DNA of 64,000 bases from JBCCXL01 sp039191605 (lineage in GTDB: Bacteria; Acidobacteriota; Thermoanaerobaculia; Multivoradales; JAHZIX01), in the NCBI GenBank assembly GCA_039191605.1, contig JBCCXL010000013.1:1-64000 (forward strand), written 5' to 3'. How positions within the stretch are numbered: the first letter of the stretch is position 1; each line of letters opens with the position of its first letter. The notes beneath the pieces were generated by a model. It saw only the letters and a program-made list of their open reading frames with translations. It had not been told where the DNA came from and did not search any database. Position numbers and translations under genes: made by a program. This document shows positions 1 to 8,647 of the stretch, one piece after another.

Positions 1-489
1 CAGGCCGGGGGACAGGGTCGCGATCCCGAAGGGGGTGCGGCTGTTGGCCAGGCTGTCGATGGTCTCGGCGGTGAAGTTAGCGCCGAGGGTAGTGGTCTCA
101 AGAGCGTTAGGGGCCTCGCCGCGGACGACGATGGTTTCCTCAACGCTGGCGACCTGAAGCGTGGCGTCGGAGCGGCTGGTGCGACCGAGCTCCAAGGTGG
201 CGGAACGCTCGACGGTGGTCATGCCGGACAGCTCGAAGACGACCTTATAAGCACCCGGGGTCAGACCGCGGATGATGAAGTCGCCGTTCTCGCCGGTGAA
301 GGCAGTACGATCGCCCAGCTGCGCGGGGGAGGAGACCGTGACGGTCACACCCGGAAGCGCTTCACCGTTGGAATCGGTGACTTGGCCGGTGATCGAAGAA
401 CTCTGAACGCCCTGAGCGAAGACCGGGGCGGACCCGATCACGAGCAGAGCGAGAGCCAACGCAATAGTGGCGTAGCGGCTCAATTTCAT
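1..489 (-). CDS. TonB-dependent receptor with N-terminal carboxypeptidase-regulatory-like domain (5' part only)
   Basis: Reading from the ATG at 489 gives 163 open codons that run off the window edge, so only the N-terminus is present. Residues 1-25 form a signal peptide ending in VFA before Gln26. Residues of about 30-115 form a carboxypeptidase-regulatory-like beta-sandwich (ITGQVTDSNGEALPGVTV, then GENGDFIIRGLTPGAYKV). This is followed by VEETIVVRGE, typical of the start of a TonB plug or TonB-box region. Such Oar-like receptors are very large outer-membrane proteins in Acidobacteriota and Bacteroidota. A strong ribosome site (AAGGAGAAGC) sits directly before the ATG. The substrate cannot be told from this part. 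Confidence 0.85.
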   Translation of the reverse strand, partial: MKLSRYATIALALALLVIGSAPVFAQGVQSSSITGQVTDSNGEALPGVTVTVSSPAQLGDRTAFTGENGDFIIRGLTPGAYKVVFELSGMTTVERSATLELGRTSRSDATLQVASVEETIVVRGEAPNALETTTLGANFTAETIDSLANSRTPFGIATLSPGL

Positions 490-929
490 CGCTTCTCCTT
501 TTTCTCCAGTTTGGGTTTGATATGGAGATTACATGATGGTTGCGGAACGACAGTCCCACAACACAGAAACAGCAGATTTGCTGTGTGGACGCTTGGTGGA
601 TGTCTCGCGGTTGTTGGCGCTAGGCAATGCGACGGCCAAGTTTTTCTTCGCCGCTGATTGGTTGCCGCGTCGTGAAGCTGTCGTTACCGGGCTACGATGA
701 CGACCTTTGCGAGATGCCATACACAGTTACGGTGTTGTATTTAGCAAGGAGTATGCCACCATCGATGCGCTTCTAAGAAGCTACGAAGGGTGGGTGGCCT
801 GATGGAGTAAAGCCCTGGGAATCAGTGATTTGTGCTGGCCTCTTGGAGCTTTGAAAAAGCGCTCCGAGGGCCGTCCTAGGGAGGCGTGGAGAGAAGAAGA
901 GTCGGCGATCCAAAAAACCGGATCGATCT
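490..929. other. Intergenic region upstream of the TonB receptor and downstream of selB
   Basis: No credible gene is seen here; the short open frames are unconvincing or overlap the selB 3' end. The region must hold the promoter of the leftward TonB receptor gene. A small inverted repeat, ACAGCA-GATT-TGCTGT, lies at 569-584 and could be an operator or leader hairpin. No T-rich terminator is obvious after selB. Confidence 0.4.
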
Positions 930-2957
930 TCAACCAGCCGAATCGTTGAGGCGGCTTCTGAGGCGCCGCAGGTTGCCGTCTCGTAACGTGACGCCGATGG
1001 AGTCGAGGTGCTCGAGAATGGGGATTGCCCACTTGCGGCTGATCCCGAAGGCGTCTCGGAATTGAGCCACCGTAAATTCATCGAGAGAGCCGGATCGGAG
1101 GCTCTCGGCGACCTCAGCGATGGCCTCGGGATGGATCATCAGGCCACTGGGGAGGCGTAGCAGCTGGCCTTCGGCGATGAGGTATTCGAGGATGCCGTCG
1201 AGAATCGCGCCCTTGGCCTTGAGGCCAGTACGAAGTTCTGCTGGCCCTGGTGGGGTCAAGCCGCCCTGACGGAAGCGCTCCCGGACGCGCCCGGCGAGGG
1301 AAGATTCCTGTTGGGAAAGGCGGGTTCGCTGTCCCGGTAGTTGCGCCAGATCCTCGATTAACTCGAGGACGCCCTGACGCTGGAGCCAGTGGAGATAGCG
1401 ATTGCCCAAGCTCTGCTGGCGACGGGGAAGGAGGGCTTGGAGGAGTTGGGCCTTTGGGAAACCGCGGGCAAGTCGATGCTCACGGGCAAAATCCTTCAGG
1501 GCTTTCTCGGCGCGCTGCGAGACTTGTCGCAGGATCGACGGGTCGATGAAGATTTGCTTCGGGTTTTGTGCATCGGTCGAACCGTTGAGCGTCGGCAGAG
1601 CCAGAATCTTGCCCGCTGCCGCGAGCTCGGCGAGGCGGAGAGTTGCGGCTTCGGCGCCGGTGCCGAGGCGCCGGGCAAGCTCTTCGCCGTGAGCTCCGCT
1701 GCCCCAGCCTTCCTGTACCCAAAGGCGGAGGATCGGCTCGAGTTGTGAATCGCTGCCGTCATCGTTGACCAGCTTGGAGAGGGTGGATGGCAGTTGAGCT
1801 GCCCGCCGTCGTCGCCAACGGGGATCGAGGATCACGCCTCCCCCCAAGGTGGTGGCGGGAGACGGGCGCCGCAGGATCACGGTATCGCCGCGAGCAGCGT
1901 GGAGCCCTCCGGCTAAGAGAATCTCTACCCAGCCCTCCTGACCCGGCAGCAGGGCATCCGGGGGGCTCAAGTCTTCGCCTTGTTGTAGATCCTTCCTCAG
2001 CGCGGTCCGGAGTAGTCTTGCCTTGCCCGCCCGCTCCGTTGAGAAGTGGTGGACTCGCACCGGGAGCCAGCCGCTCAATGGGATCGGGGCGTCATCGAGC
2101 CACTGGATTCGAACGAGGATGCGGCGGCTGTCCTCCAGGCTATGGGGCGCGATCAGCTGATCGCCGCGGGAGATCTCGCTGCGATGGGCTCCGGCGAGCT
2201 GAAGCGAGGTGCGCTCCCCGGTTTCCGCGCGGTCTCGCTCCTCGCCGTGAACCTGGAGTCCCCGAACTCTGACTCGTTGATCGCGACCGGCGATCTCCAG
2301 GGAGGCTCCAATCTCGACGCTGCCAGCGGCGAGCGTGCCGGTGGCGATGAGACCAGCCCCTTGGAGATTGAAGACGCGGTCGACGGGGAGGCGAGCTGGC
2401 TTCGAATTTCGACCGAGTTGTGTGTCGTGATCGCTTCTCTGGGCGATTTCTGCCAGGGCTTCGAAAAGGGATTCAATGCCCTCTCCGCTGGAGCTCGAGA
2501 CATCGAGGATCGGGGCCTCGGCGTAAGCACTCTCGGCGAGCAGCTCTTCGACCTCCAGTCGGGCGAGCTCCGCCAGGTCCTGTGCGGCGGCGTCGATCTT
2601 GGTGAGGGCGATCACCGCCGCCGGGATGCCCAAGAGTCGAGCGATGCCGAGGTGCTCGCGAGTCTGGGGCTTGACTCCCTCGTCGGCGGCCACCACCAGC
2701 AGCAGGCAGCGGATTCCGCCGAGACCAGCGAGGGCATTGGGCAGGAAGCGCTGATGTCCCGGGACGTCGACGAAGCTCAGACGCACTTCACCCCGGTCGA
2801 CGTGGGCAAAGCCCAGGTCGATGGTAATTCCCCGGGCCTTTTCTTCCTCGAGGCGGTCACAGTCGATGCCGGTGAGCGCCTCGACCAGACGGGTCTTGCC
2901 GTGGTCGATATGGCCTGCGGTGCCTACCAGGAGGCGATGACGTGGGGGCGAGGGCAT
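930..2957 (-). CDS. selB: Selenocysteine-specific translation elongation factor SelB
   Basis: 675-residue GTPase that delivers selenocysteyl-tRNA to in-frame UGA codons by binding a SECIS hairpin. The P-loop GHIDHGKT is at residues 15-22, followed by the switch segment ARGITIDLGFAHVD, DVPGHQRFL (G3) and TKID (G4). The central part fits EF-Tu-like domains II-III. The C-terminal third (about 430-675) fits the SelB winged-helix repeats that bind the SECIS element. Length is near the family norm (about 610-680). The ATG start has only a weak ribosome site. The YqeY gene ends 38 bp upstream on the same strand, so the two may be co-transcribed. No selA, selD or tRNA-Sec was noticed in the window. 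Confidence 0.93.
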   Translation of the reverse strand: MPSPPRHRLLVGTAGHIDHGKTRLVEALTGIDCDRLEEEKARGITIDLGFAHVDRGEVRLSFVDVPGHQRFLPNALAGLGGIRCLLLVVAADEGVKPQTREHLGIARLLGIPAAVIALTKIDAAAQDLAELARLEVEELLAESAYAEAPILDVSSSSGEGIESLFEALAEIAQRSDHDTQLGRNSKPARLPVDRVFNLQGAGLIATGTLAAGSVEIGASLEIAGRDQRVRVRGLQVHGEERDRAETGERTSLQLAGAHRSEISRGDQLIAPHSLEDSRRILVRIQWLDDAPIPLSGWLPVRVHHFSTERAGKARLLRTALRKDLQQGEDLSPPDALLPGQEGWVEILLAGGLHAARGDTVILRRPSPATTLGGGVILDPRWRRRRAAQLPSTLSKLVNDDGSDSQLEPILRLWVQEGWGSGAHGEELARRLGTGAEAATLRLAELAAAGKILALPTLNGSTDAQNPKQIFIDPSILRQVSQRAEKALKDFAREHRLARGFPKAQLLQALLPRRQQSLGNRYLHWLQRQGVLELIEDLAQLPGQRTRLSQQESSLAGRVRERFRQGGLTPPGPAELRTGLKAKGAILDGILEYLIAEGQLLRLPSGLMIHPEAIAEVAESLRSGSLDEFTVAQFRDAFGISRKWAIPILEHLDSIGVTLRDGNLRRLRSRLNDSAG

Positions 2958-2995
2958 AGGGTCGGGTGTCGGCGGCGTCTATATTCCTAGCGCCT

Positions 2996-3451
2996 TTAGC
3001 TTCCGGCGGTCAGCAGCTCCCGCGCGATTCTGCTGATGGTCTTGCCGTCGGAGCTGGCTCCGAAGTGCGCCATCATCGCCTTCATCACCTGGCCGAGGGC
3101 AGCGGGCCCTTCGAGGCCATGCTCCGCAATGAACGTGGCGATGGCTGAGCGAACGTCCTCCTCGCTGGCCTGCGTCGGCAGGTAAGCTTCGAGGATCTCG
3201 GCCTCTTGCTCCTCTTTCTCGGCGAGCTCGATTCGATCCCCCTTGCGGAAGGCCTCCGCGGCCTCTTTCCGCTGCTTGACGGCTTTACCGACGAGGCTCA
3301 GAAAGCGCTCGTCGTCCACCGGCTGACCGCTGTTGATCTGGTCGTTCTTGATTGCCGTAAGCAGCATGCGGAGGGTGGCGACCCGGGGCTTGTCGCCGGC
3401 CTTCATGGCGGCCTTGAGTTGTTGTTGGACGTTGTCTTGGGGTGTTGTCAT
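2996..3451 (-). CDS. GatB/YqeY domain-containing protein
   Basis: Small soluble protein of 151 residues matching the YqeY family, which resembles the C-terminal tRNA-binding region of the amidotransferase subunit GatB. The family is widespread and its exact role is not settled. Recognisable segments are QLKAAMKAGDKPRVATLRML near the N-terminus and EILEAYLPTQASEEDV plus KAMMAHFGASSDGKTISRI toward the C-terminus. The frame stays open 17 codons further upstream, but the ATG at 3451 has a GGAGA ribosome site 6-7 bases before it and starts exactly where the family begins (MTTPQDN). It lies just upstream of selB on the same strand. Confidence 0.85.
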   Translation of the reverse strand: MTTPQDNVQQQLKAAMKAGDKPRVATLRMLLTAIKNDQINSGQPVDDERFLSLVGKAVKQRKEAAEAFRKGDRIELAEKEEQEAEILEAYLPTQASEEDVRSAIATFIAEHGLEGPAALGQVMKAMMAHFGASSDGKTISRIARELLTAGS

Positions 3452-3514
3452 CGCGGGTCTCCGTGGGCTGCGATTCGGTCTGTCTGCGGCGAGGCGGCCC
3501 ATTCTAAGGTGTTT

Positions 3515-3820
3515 GAGGTTCCAGGCACCTGTTGCGGACAGTTCTTGTTCTCGAGGTGCCAGGCACCTTTACTCTGGGCACCTTTACTCTGGGCACCTTT
3601 ACTCTGGGGACCTGTCTTTGAGCACCTGTCTATGGGCGCTTGTTAAATCTGCGGTGGCAGGCGCCGGAGGCGGGAGATTGTCTTTGTCTGAGTTGGGGTG
3701 CCAGGCATCGAGAGACGGGCACCGAGAGACGGGTTGGGGTGCCAGGCACCGAGGAGCAGACACCGAGGAGCAGGTACTTCTTGTTCTTGAGGTGCCTGTT
3801 CATGAGGTGCCAGGCACCGA
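3515..3820. repeat. Cluster of GTGCC(A/T)GGCAC palindromes and a 15-bp tandem repeat
   Basis: The gap between yqeY and the NtrY-like gene holds several copies of the window-wide palindrome: full copies at about 3555, 3738 and 3806, and degenerate ones at 3517 and 3697. Between them the unit ACTCTGGGCACCTTT is repeated in tandem from 3571, two full copies and a decayed third. The repeat contains GGCACCTTT, the right half of the palindrome, so it looks like a half-element expanded by slippage. No gene is supported here. Confidence 0.8.
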
Positions 3821-3849
3821 AGGCGAGGGGCGCCGAGGCAGAGGGGAAG

Positions 3850-6180
3850 TTAGAGACGAGGGAGCTCGACGGTGAATACGCTGCCGCTGGGATGATTGCG
3901 CTCCACCCGAACTCGGCCATGGTGGTCGCTGACGATGCGGTGGACGATGGCGAGGCCGAGGCCGGTGCCGCGCCCTTTGGTGGAGAAATAGGGCAGGAAG
4001 AGCTTGTCCTTGGCTTCGTCCGGAACGCCGGCGCCGGTATCGGCGACGTGGATTCGGCACCAGCCGTCGCGCAACTCCGCGGTGACGTCGATTTTTCCCG
4101 GAGCGTCGGTGGCTTCGATGGCGTTGTCCAGAAGGTTAATCAAGGCCCGTTTGACCTGTTCCTGATCGGCGCGAAGGATCGCTGGGATCTCGCCGACCAC
4201 CTCTCCGCTGTGCACCACAACCCCCGGCTTAATGTTCTGGTAGAGATCCACCGTCTCGTCGATGAGCCGAAGTAGGTCGATCTCGGTGGGTTGAGGCAAG
4301 GGCATGCGGGCGTAGCGGGAGAACTCGTCCACCATGGTCTGCATCGCGCCGACCTCGCGCACGGTGACCTCCACCGCCTCCTCCAGCGCATCGCCGAGGT
4401 TCGGATCACCGCTGCGATGCTTGCGCAGCAGGCGCTCGGCGGAGAGCTTGATGGGGGTGAGCGGGTTCTTGATCTCGTGGGCGATGCGGCGAGCCGCCTC
4501 GGTCCAGGCGGCGAGCTTCTGGGCCTTGAGCAGCTCGGTGATGTCCTCCAGCACCATCACTCGGCCCTGGAAGTCGCCGTCGCCGGTCTTCACTGGCGTA
4601 ATGGTGACTTCGAAGGTCTTCCACTCACCCCCCAGGGCCAGGCTGACGGTGCGGGCGAGGGGGCCGCTGGCACTTTCGGCTTCCAGCAGCAGGCGGGAGA
4701 GTTTTTCTTTTTGGGTTCCGCGCCACAGCTCGTGGACCGAGCGGCCGCGAAGGGCATCGCCGAGCTTCAGCATGGTGCGGGCGGCGCCGTTGCAGGTAAA
4801 GATCTGACCCTCGATATTGAAGGAGATGACGCCCGCGGCGACGTTCTGCAGCACCGCTGCGATCAACGCGCGTTCCCGCGCTTGCCGAAGACCGGTCTGG
4901 GCCAGTTCCAGATTGCTCTGCTCCAGCTGCGACCGACTCGACGCGAGCTCTCGGGTCATGCGGTTGAAGGAGCCCACCAACACCCCTAGCTCGTCCCCGG
5001 CGTCGACCTCGACCTCATGGTCCAGATCGCCGTGCTGAAGGCGCTCGGTACCTCGCACCAGGGCCTGAATGGGGACCGTTACGCGGTGCGCCAGATGGAG
5101 CCCCACCCAGCTCGAGGCGAGGAGGATCAACAAGGTGATCATCAGGAAGAGCAAGAGCTGACTGGCGGTGATGGCGTCTCGCTCCACCAGCAGCTGTTTG
5201 TGGGCCTGGTAGGCGGAAACCAGATCCTGAATCAGATCCGCTTCACCCTGGGGGATAACGCTGCCGGCGACGATCACCAAGGGGGCGGGGGAGAGTTCGG
5301 CATCCTCTGCCGATGGAGTCGTCAGGTCGTTGTTGGCCTGGTCGCTCTCGCTTTGGTCGCTCTCGATCTGGGCGCCGAGGTCACCTTCCACCGACTCCGG
5401 GATGGGGCGGGTGACGGCGACGATCAGCAGGCGCCCCTCCTGACCGGGGAGCGGGCGGGTTCGCTGCGCTTCACCGGTGCTGATGGCTTTGCGCAGCAGC
5501 TTCCAATCCACATCGGGCAGCGCCCCCATGCCGGTGGCGGGATTGAGCTCACCACGGAGGAATTCCGTTCCCTCGTAAGCGACCAGAAGGTCGATGCCGC
5601 TTTCCTCTCGCACGGTGCGGAGCGTATTGGCGAGGCGGGCGAGATCCTGGGGGGAGAGCTCGACGGAGTCCTCCCCGAAGGGGCCTAACTCGGAGAGCGC
5701 CTCGGGGGCCCTCGAGGCGCTCCGGCGATTGGTCTCATTGATGCGATCGGTGTAGAGAGCAGAAATGCTGCGGCCGCTGTCGACGACTTGCTCCAGGGAG
5801 ACGCTGAAGAAACGCTCGACGGAGCCCTGGAAGAGCTGGTTTGCCACCACGAAGAGGACCAGCACCGGAAAGAGAGCGAGACCGATATAGGTCGCGATGA
5901 GCTTGGTCTTGAATTTCGAGCCGAGGAGTCGCAGCTTGCGCTCCATGAGCATCTTGAACACGATGCGCAAGAGCGAGACGAGGACCGCGAGGATCAGAAC
6001 AACGTTGATATACCAGAGAGCAAAGAGAAGCACCCGGTTATTGATCAGCCGAGGCTCGAGATCCTGGCTGTAGAGCATGTAATAGAAGGCGCCGGCCAAT
6101 AATAGAAAGAGCAGGCCGAGGGCGAAGAGGATCGACCGGTTGTTGCCGCTGTGGCGGCGGATTTGGGTGCGAAGTCCCAT
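3850..6180 (-). CDS. NtrY-like membrane sensor histidine kinase
   Basis: 776-residue kinase with the NtrY layout. The N-terminal membrane region has helices near residues 18-38, 45-70 and 95-115. A periplasmic or linker region follows, then another helix (LLLFLMITLLILLASSW), a HAMP domain, a PAS domain (GVISFNIEGQIFTCNGAA), a HisKA H-box (RRIAHEIKNPLTPIKLSAER) and an HATPase domain with N-box INLLDNAIEATDA, G1 DTGAGVP and G2 GRGTGLGLA. The upstream codon at 6183 is TTG, so ATG at 6180 is preferred; no good ribosome site is visible for either. The DUF4390 gene lies upstream in the same direction, an order also known near ntrYX in other bacteria. The partner NtrX regulator is not adjacent. Confidence 0.88.
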   Translation of the reverse strand: MGLRTQIRRHSGNNRSILFALGLLFLLLAGAFYYMLYSQDLEPRLINNRVLLFALWYINVVLILAVLVSLLRIVFKMLMERKLRLLGSKFKTKLIATYIGLALFPVLVLFVVANQLFQGSVERFFSVSLEQVVDSGRSISALYTDRINETNRRSASRAPEALSELGPFGEDSVELSPQDLARLANTLRTVREESGIDLLVAYEGTEFLRGELNPATGMGALPDVDWKLLRKAISTGEAQRTRPLPGQEGRLLIVAVTRPIPESVEGDLGAQIESDQSESDQANNDLTTPSAEDAELSPAPLVIVAGSVIPQGEADLIQDLVSAYQAHKQLLVERDAITASQLLLFLMITLLILLASSWVGLHLAHRVTVPIQALVRGTERLQHGDLDHEVEVDAGDELGVLVGSFNRMTRELASSRSQLEQSNLELAQTGLRQARERALIAAVLQNVAAGVISFNIEGQIFTCNGAARTMLKLGDALRGRSVHELWRGTQKEKLSRLLLEAESASGPLARTVSLALGGEWKTFEVTITPVKTGDGDFQGRVMVLEDITELLKAQKLAAWTEAARRIAHEIKNPLTPIKLSAERLLRKHRSGDPNLGDALEEAVEVTVREVGAMQTMVDEFSRYARMPLPQPTEIDLLRLIDETVDLYQNIKPGVVVHSGEVVGEIPAILRADQEQVKRALINLLDNAIEATDAPGKIDVTAELRDGWCRIHVADTGAGVPDEAKDKLFLPYFSTKGRGTGLGLAIVHRIVSDHHGRVRVERNHPSGSVFTVELPRL

Positions 6181-6387
6181 CAACTTGAGGAGCGGAGAGC
6201 TTGAGGGGCAGAGAGTTAGGGGGTTGGAGCGCTGTGGATTGGGTGAGGATCGAGCGCGGTACGGACCGCGGCGGCTGATGAGCCCATTGGGGCCTATCGG
6301 GACCCTGCCGGGGGCATGCTTCGAGAGCCTGTTGGGGTCCCGCTTCGGACCTGCTACGGACCTACTTTGGGGGTGCCTTGAAGCGCT

Positions 6388-6942
6388 CTAAGCAGGAGGA
6401 AGAAAGCGCCGGCTCTCAATCCAGGCGGTGGTCACTCGAGTGGGGATGAAGGACAAGATGGTTTTAGAGCCGAGGTCGGCCCGCACCCGAATAGAGAAGG
6501 GCTCGCCGTTGCCGTCACGGTCGAGATTGAACAGTGCGACGGGAGTTGGGCAGGTGACCGCCGACTCGACTTCCTGGAACTCTCCGAGGATTTGGCTTTC
6601 CAGCAGCTTGCCGTCGAGGCGGTAGCTCACCAGGTATTCCGCGTTCACCGCGTCGTGTTTGACCATCACCTGAAGCTCTCGATCGGTGACCTTGCGGTCG
6701 AAGCCCAGCGTACGAGGCAGCCAGGCCCGCCGGGGCTGGAGCAGCTGGATCTCGTAGGTGACGGCGGTGGGTAAGCCGCTGTCGATGCGATCGTTCAGAC
6801 CGTTGGCAAAGGCATCCTGGAGAGAGAAGAGAACCTCGACTCTCGGGCCGTCCAGCTGCACCACCAGGTCGGTGATGCGCGGGTTGGGCTCTTCGAGAGA
6901 GCCGATTGCCAGGAGGCCCAGTGCGGCGAAGAAGGCTTTCAT
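6388..6942 (-). CDS. DUF4390 family exported protein
   Basis: 184 residues. The N-terminus (MKAFFAALGLLAIGSLEE) looks like a short signal peptide or anchor. The remainder matches the DUF4390 pattern: a beta-rich core beginning ITDLVVQLDGPRVEVLFSL, a central segment on turning a protein or lipid-like scaffold (YEIQLLQPRRAWLPRTLGFDR, split over residues 65-85) and a C-terminal RADLGSKTILSFIPTRV stretch. The family has no firmly known function but is often encoded directly upstream of an NtrY-type kinase, as here (gap 207 bp), which suggests an envelope role linked to that sensor. The ATG at 6942 is the only convincing start. Confidence 0.72.
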   Translation of the reverse strand: MKAFFAALGLLAIGSLEEPNPRITDLVVQLDGPRVEVLFSLQDAFANGLNDRIDSGLPTAVTYEIQLLQPRRAWLPRTLGFDRKVTDRELQVMVKHDAVNAEYLVSYRLDGKLLESQILGEFQEVESAVTCPTPVALFNLDRDGNGEPFSIRVRADLGSKTILSFIPTRVTTAWIESRRFLPPA

Positions 6943-6954
6943 GGATCTTGGAAT

Positions 6955-6967
6955 AGTAACAGTTACT
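6955..6967. promoter_or_regulatory. Perfect 13-bp palindrome between DUF4390 and smpB
   Basis: AGTAACAGTTACT is a perfect inverted repeat with a single central base. It lies 12 bp upstream of the DUF4390 start codon in the divergent interval shared with smpB. Position and symmetry suit a dimeric regulator site. No regulator can be assigned, and chance cannot be excluded from one copy. Confidence 0.35.
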
Positions 6968-7129
6968 GGAAATTCGTGTTGTAGACTGACGAGCTTCGCC
7001 CAAGTCAGGGCTAGGATCGACAGCCGCCGAAGAGCTCCAAGTTCGGAAGCTCCCGGTTCTTAGAGAGCGGGGCTCGAGTCGACAGAACACCATACCGTCG
7101 AGAGATTTAGAGCCCAGGAGTGACCACCG

Positions 7130-7645
7130 ATGGCCAAGAAAAATCCTAGATTCGGGGGCGGGAAGAGAGATTCTTCCTCGTCCAAAGAACGCCCCATCAA
7201 GATGCTGGCGCGCAATAAGCGGGCGCGCTTCGACTACCACATCCTGGAGGTCGTCGAAGCGGGTATTGAGCTCAGCGGAACCGAGGTCAAGGCGGCGCGG
7301 GCGGGAAAGATCCAGCTCAAGGAAGCCTACGTGGACTTCAGCGCCGATCAGGCCTGGCTAGTGGGCGCCCACATCTCTCCCTATTCCCACGGGAATCGCA
7401 TGAACCATGAGGCGACCCAGCGGCGGCGGCTCTTGTTGCACCGTCGGGAAATCGACCGATTCCGCGGCCGCTCTCAGGCTCAGCGGCTCACCGTGGTGCC
7501 GCTGTCGATGTACCTCAAGGGGTCCTGGATCAAGGTGGAGATCGGCCTCGCTCAAGGCAAGCAGGCCCACGACAAGCGCGAGACCGAGCGCCGCAAGGAG
7601 CAGGAGAAGGAAGCCCGGGAGGCGGTGAAGCAGCAGCGCTGGTAG
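7130..7645 (+). CDS. smpB: SsrA-binding protein SmpB
   Basis: 171-residue partner of tmRNA in trans-translation: it binds the tRNA-like domain of tmRNA and brings it to stalled ribosomes. Family signatures are NKRARFDYHILEVVEAGIEL, GTEVKAARAGKIQLKEAYV, SPYSHGN and the basic, flexible C-terminal tail (KRETERRKEQEKEAREAVKQ) that reads the empty mRNA channel. The N-terminal extension of about 20 residues (Lys/Gly/Ser-rich) is longer than in E. coli but common. The gene stands alone on the plus strand, divergent from DUF4390. The tmRNA gene itself was not found in the window. Confidence 0.95.
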   Translation: MAKKNPRFGGGKRDSSSSKERPIKMLARNKRARFDYHILEVVEAGIELSGTEVKAARAGKIQLKEAYVDFSADQAWLVGAHISPYSHGNRMNHEATQRRRLLLHRREIDRFRGRSQAQRLTVVPLSMYLKGSWIKVEIGLAQGKQAHDKRETERRKEQEKEAREAVKQQRW

Positions 7646-7680
7646 CGCCTACCGTCGGGACTGGCGGTCAGCCGAGGGGC

Positions 7681-8133
7681 TCAGCCGTCGTTGGCCGGGG
7701 GCTGCTTGCCGCGCATGCGGTCGAGGGCGGTTTGGCCGCCGTATTTCTTGACGATCCGTCCATCGTATTCGTCGGAGGTGGTGGCGACCGCCTCCACCGC
7801 CGCGAGCAGGGCTCGGGGTTCGAGGTTGCGGCCGAAGAGGGCGTAAGAGAAATAGATGTCGTTGCCGACCACGGAGAAGGAACCGAAGGGGAGCTGATGG
7901 TTGAGCTCCAGAAGGCCGAGGAGAAGCTCCTCGACCAGCTCCACTCCCTGCACGCAATAGGCCGTCAGCTGAACGGCGGCATCTTCCTCGCCATGGGCCT
8001 CGACGGAGATCTCCAGCACCGTGCTGCCATAGCGGACGTAGAAATGACCGTTCTCCTCGTCGTGGTAAGGAGAGTCGAAGAACTCATTGAGGTATTCGGC
8101 AACGCGCCGGTGGGTCTCTCGTTCGAAGCTCAT
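7681..8133 (-). CDS. YbjN-like (type III secretion chaperone fold) protein
   Basis: 150-residue acidic cytoplasmic protein without signal peptide or membrane helices. The pattern of an N-terminal helix (RRVAEYLNEFF), strands with FYVRYGSTVLEISVEAHGE, a long helix (ELVEELLLGLLELNHQLPFG) followed by SFSVVGNDIYFSYALFGRNL, and a final helix resembles the YbjN/TY-chaperone fold family; this is a family-level guess. The open frame extends upstream to 8301, but that part is low-complexity and the ATG at 8133 fits the domain start. It ends tail-to-tail with smpB. Function unknown. Confidence 0.6.
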   Translation of the reverse strand: MSFERETHRRVAEYLNEFFDSPYHDEENGHFYVRYGSTVLEISVEAHGEEDAAVQLTAYCVQGVELVEELLLGLLELNHQLPFGSFSVVGNDIYFSYALFGRNLEPRALLAAVEAVATTSDEYDGRIVKKYGGQTALDRMRGKQPPANDG

Positions 8134-8315
8134 GAAGGCGGAACCTTTCGAAGGGAAGGAAGTCGCGAAGGAGGGCGAAGGGGACTTGCAGAACCCGGGA
8201 CCCTCTGACGATCTCGCAGTAGGGTCCCGGCGCGCAAATACCTCACGAAGTCTCAGCGCCGGAAGCTCAACGTGCCGGAAGGGCACGGTGCGGAAAGACA
8301 AAGTACCGGAAAGAC

Positions 8316-8333
8316 AAAGTGCCAGGCACTTTT
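8316..8333. repeat. Single perfect copy of the GTGCCAGGCAC palindrome
   Basis: AAAGTGCCAGGCACTTTT is an isolated, perfectly symmetric copy of the element found in clusters elsewhere in the window, preceded by two copies of the short unit GGAAAGACAAAGT. It lies between the YbjN-like gene and the FadL-like gene. Confidence 0.85.
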
Positions 8334-8377
8334 GGGTGATGGATGAAGAGCCGGAGGGGCCTTGCCGCGTCGCGTCA

Positions 8378-8405
8378 TTGACACCCCCCTGGAGGTTACT
8401 CTATC
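8378..8405 (+). promoter_or_regulatory. Candidate sigma-70-type promoter for the FadL/GDSL pair
   Basis: A perfect -35 box TTGACA (8378-8383) is followed after 16 bp by TCTATC (8400-8405), a weak -10. It would give a leader of roughly 230 nt before the FadL-like gene. The -10 match is poor, so this is tentative. Confidence 0.35.
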
Positions 8406-8463
8406 GTCACAAACTGGTACAGATCTGTTGCAAATGGCGAAAGTTGCATCTTCTCGATTCGCT

Positions 8464-8515
8464 CCCGTAGCGGGCTGGCCGTGAGCTGTAGAGGCGCATC
8501 GCGGTGCGCCGCCTC
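8464..8515 (+). promoter_or_regulatory. Structured leader hairpins upstream of the FadL-like gene
   Basis: Two hairpins can be drawn: CCCG-TAG-CGGG at 8464-8474, and GAGGCGCA (8491-8498) pairing with TGCGCC-G-CCTC (8505-8515) with one bulged base. They lie between the candidate promoter and the start codon and have no T-tract, so they look like leader structure rather than a terminator. No known riboswitch family was recognised. Confidence 0.3.
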
Positions 8516-8647
8516 GCTGTCGCCGAGAATTTTTCAATCCAACAACGCCCGCACCGATCCGAGAGCCCGGAGGCTACCCGCTATGGATGGAACCCCGGAG
8601 CTTTCAGGCCTCTCCCGCATCCCAAATCCTTGGAGGACAATTAGAGA

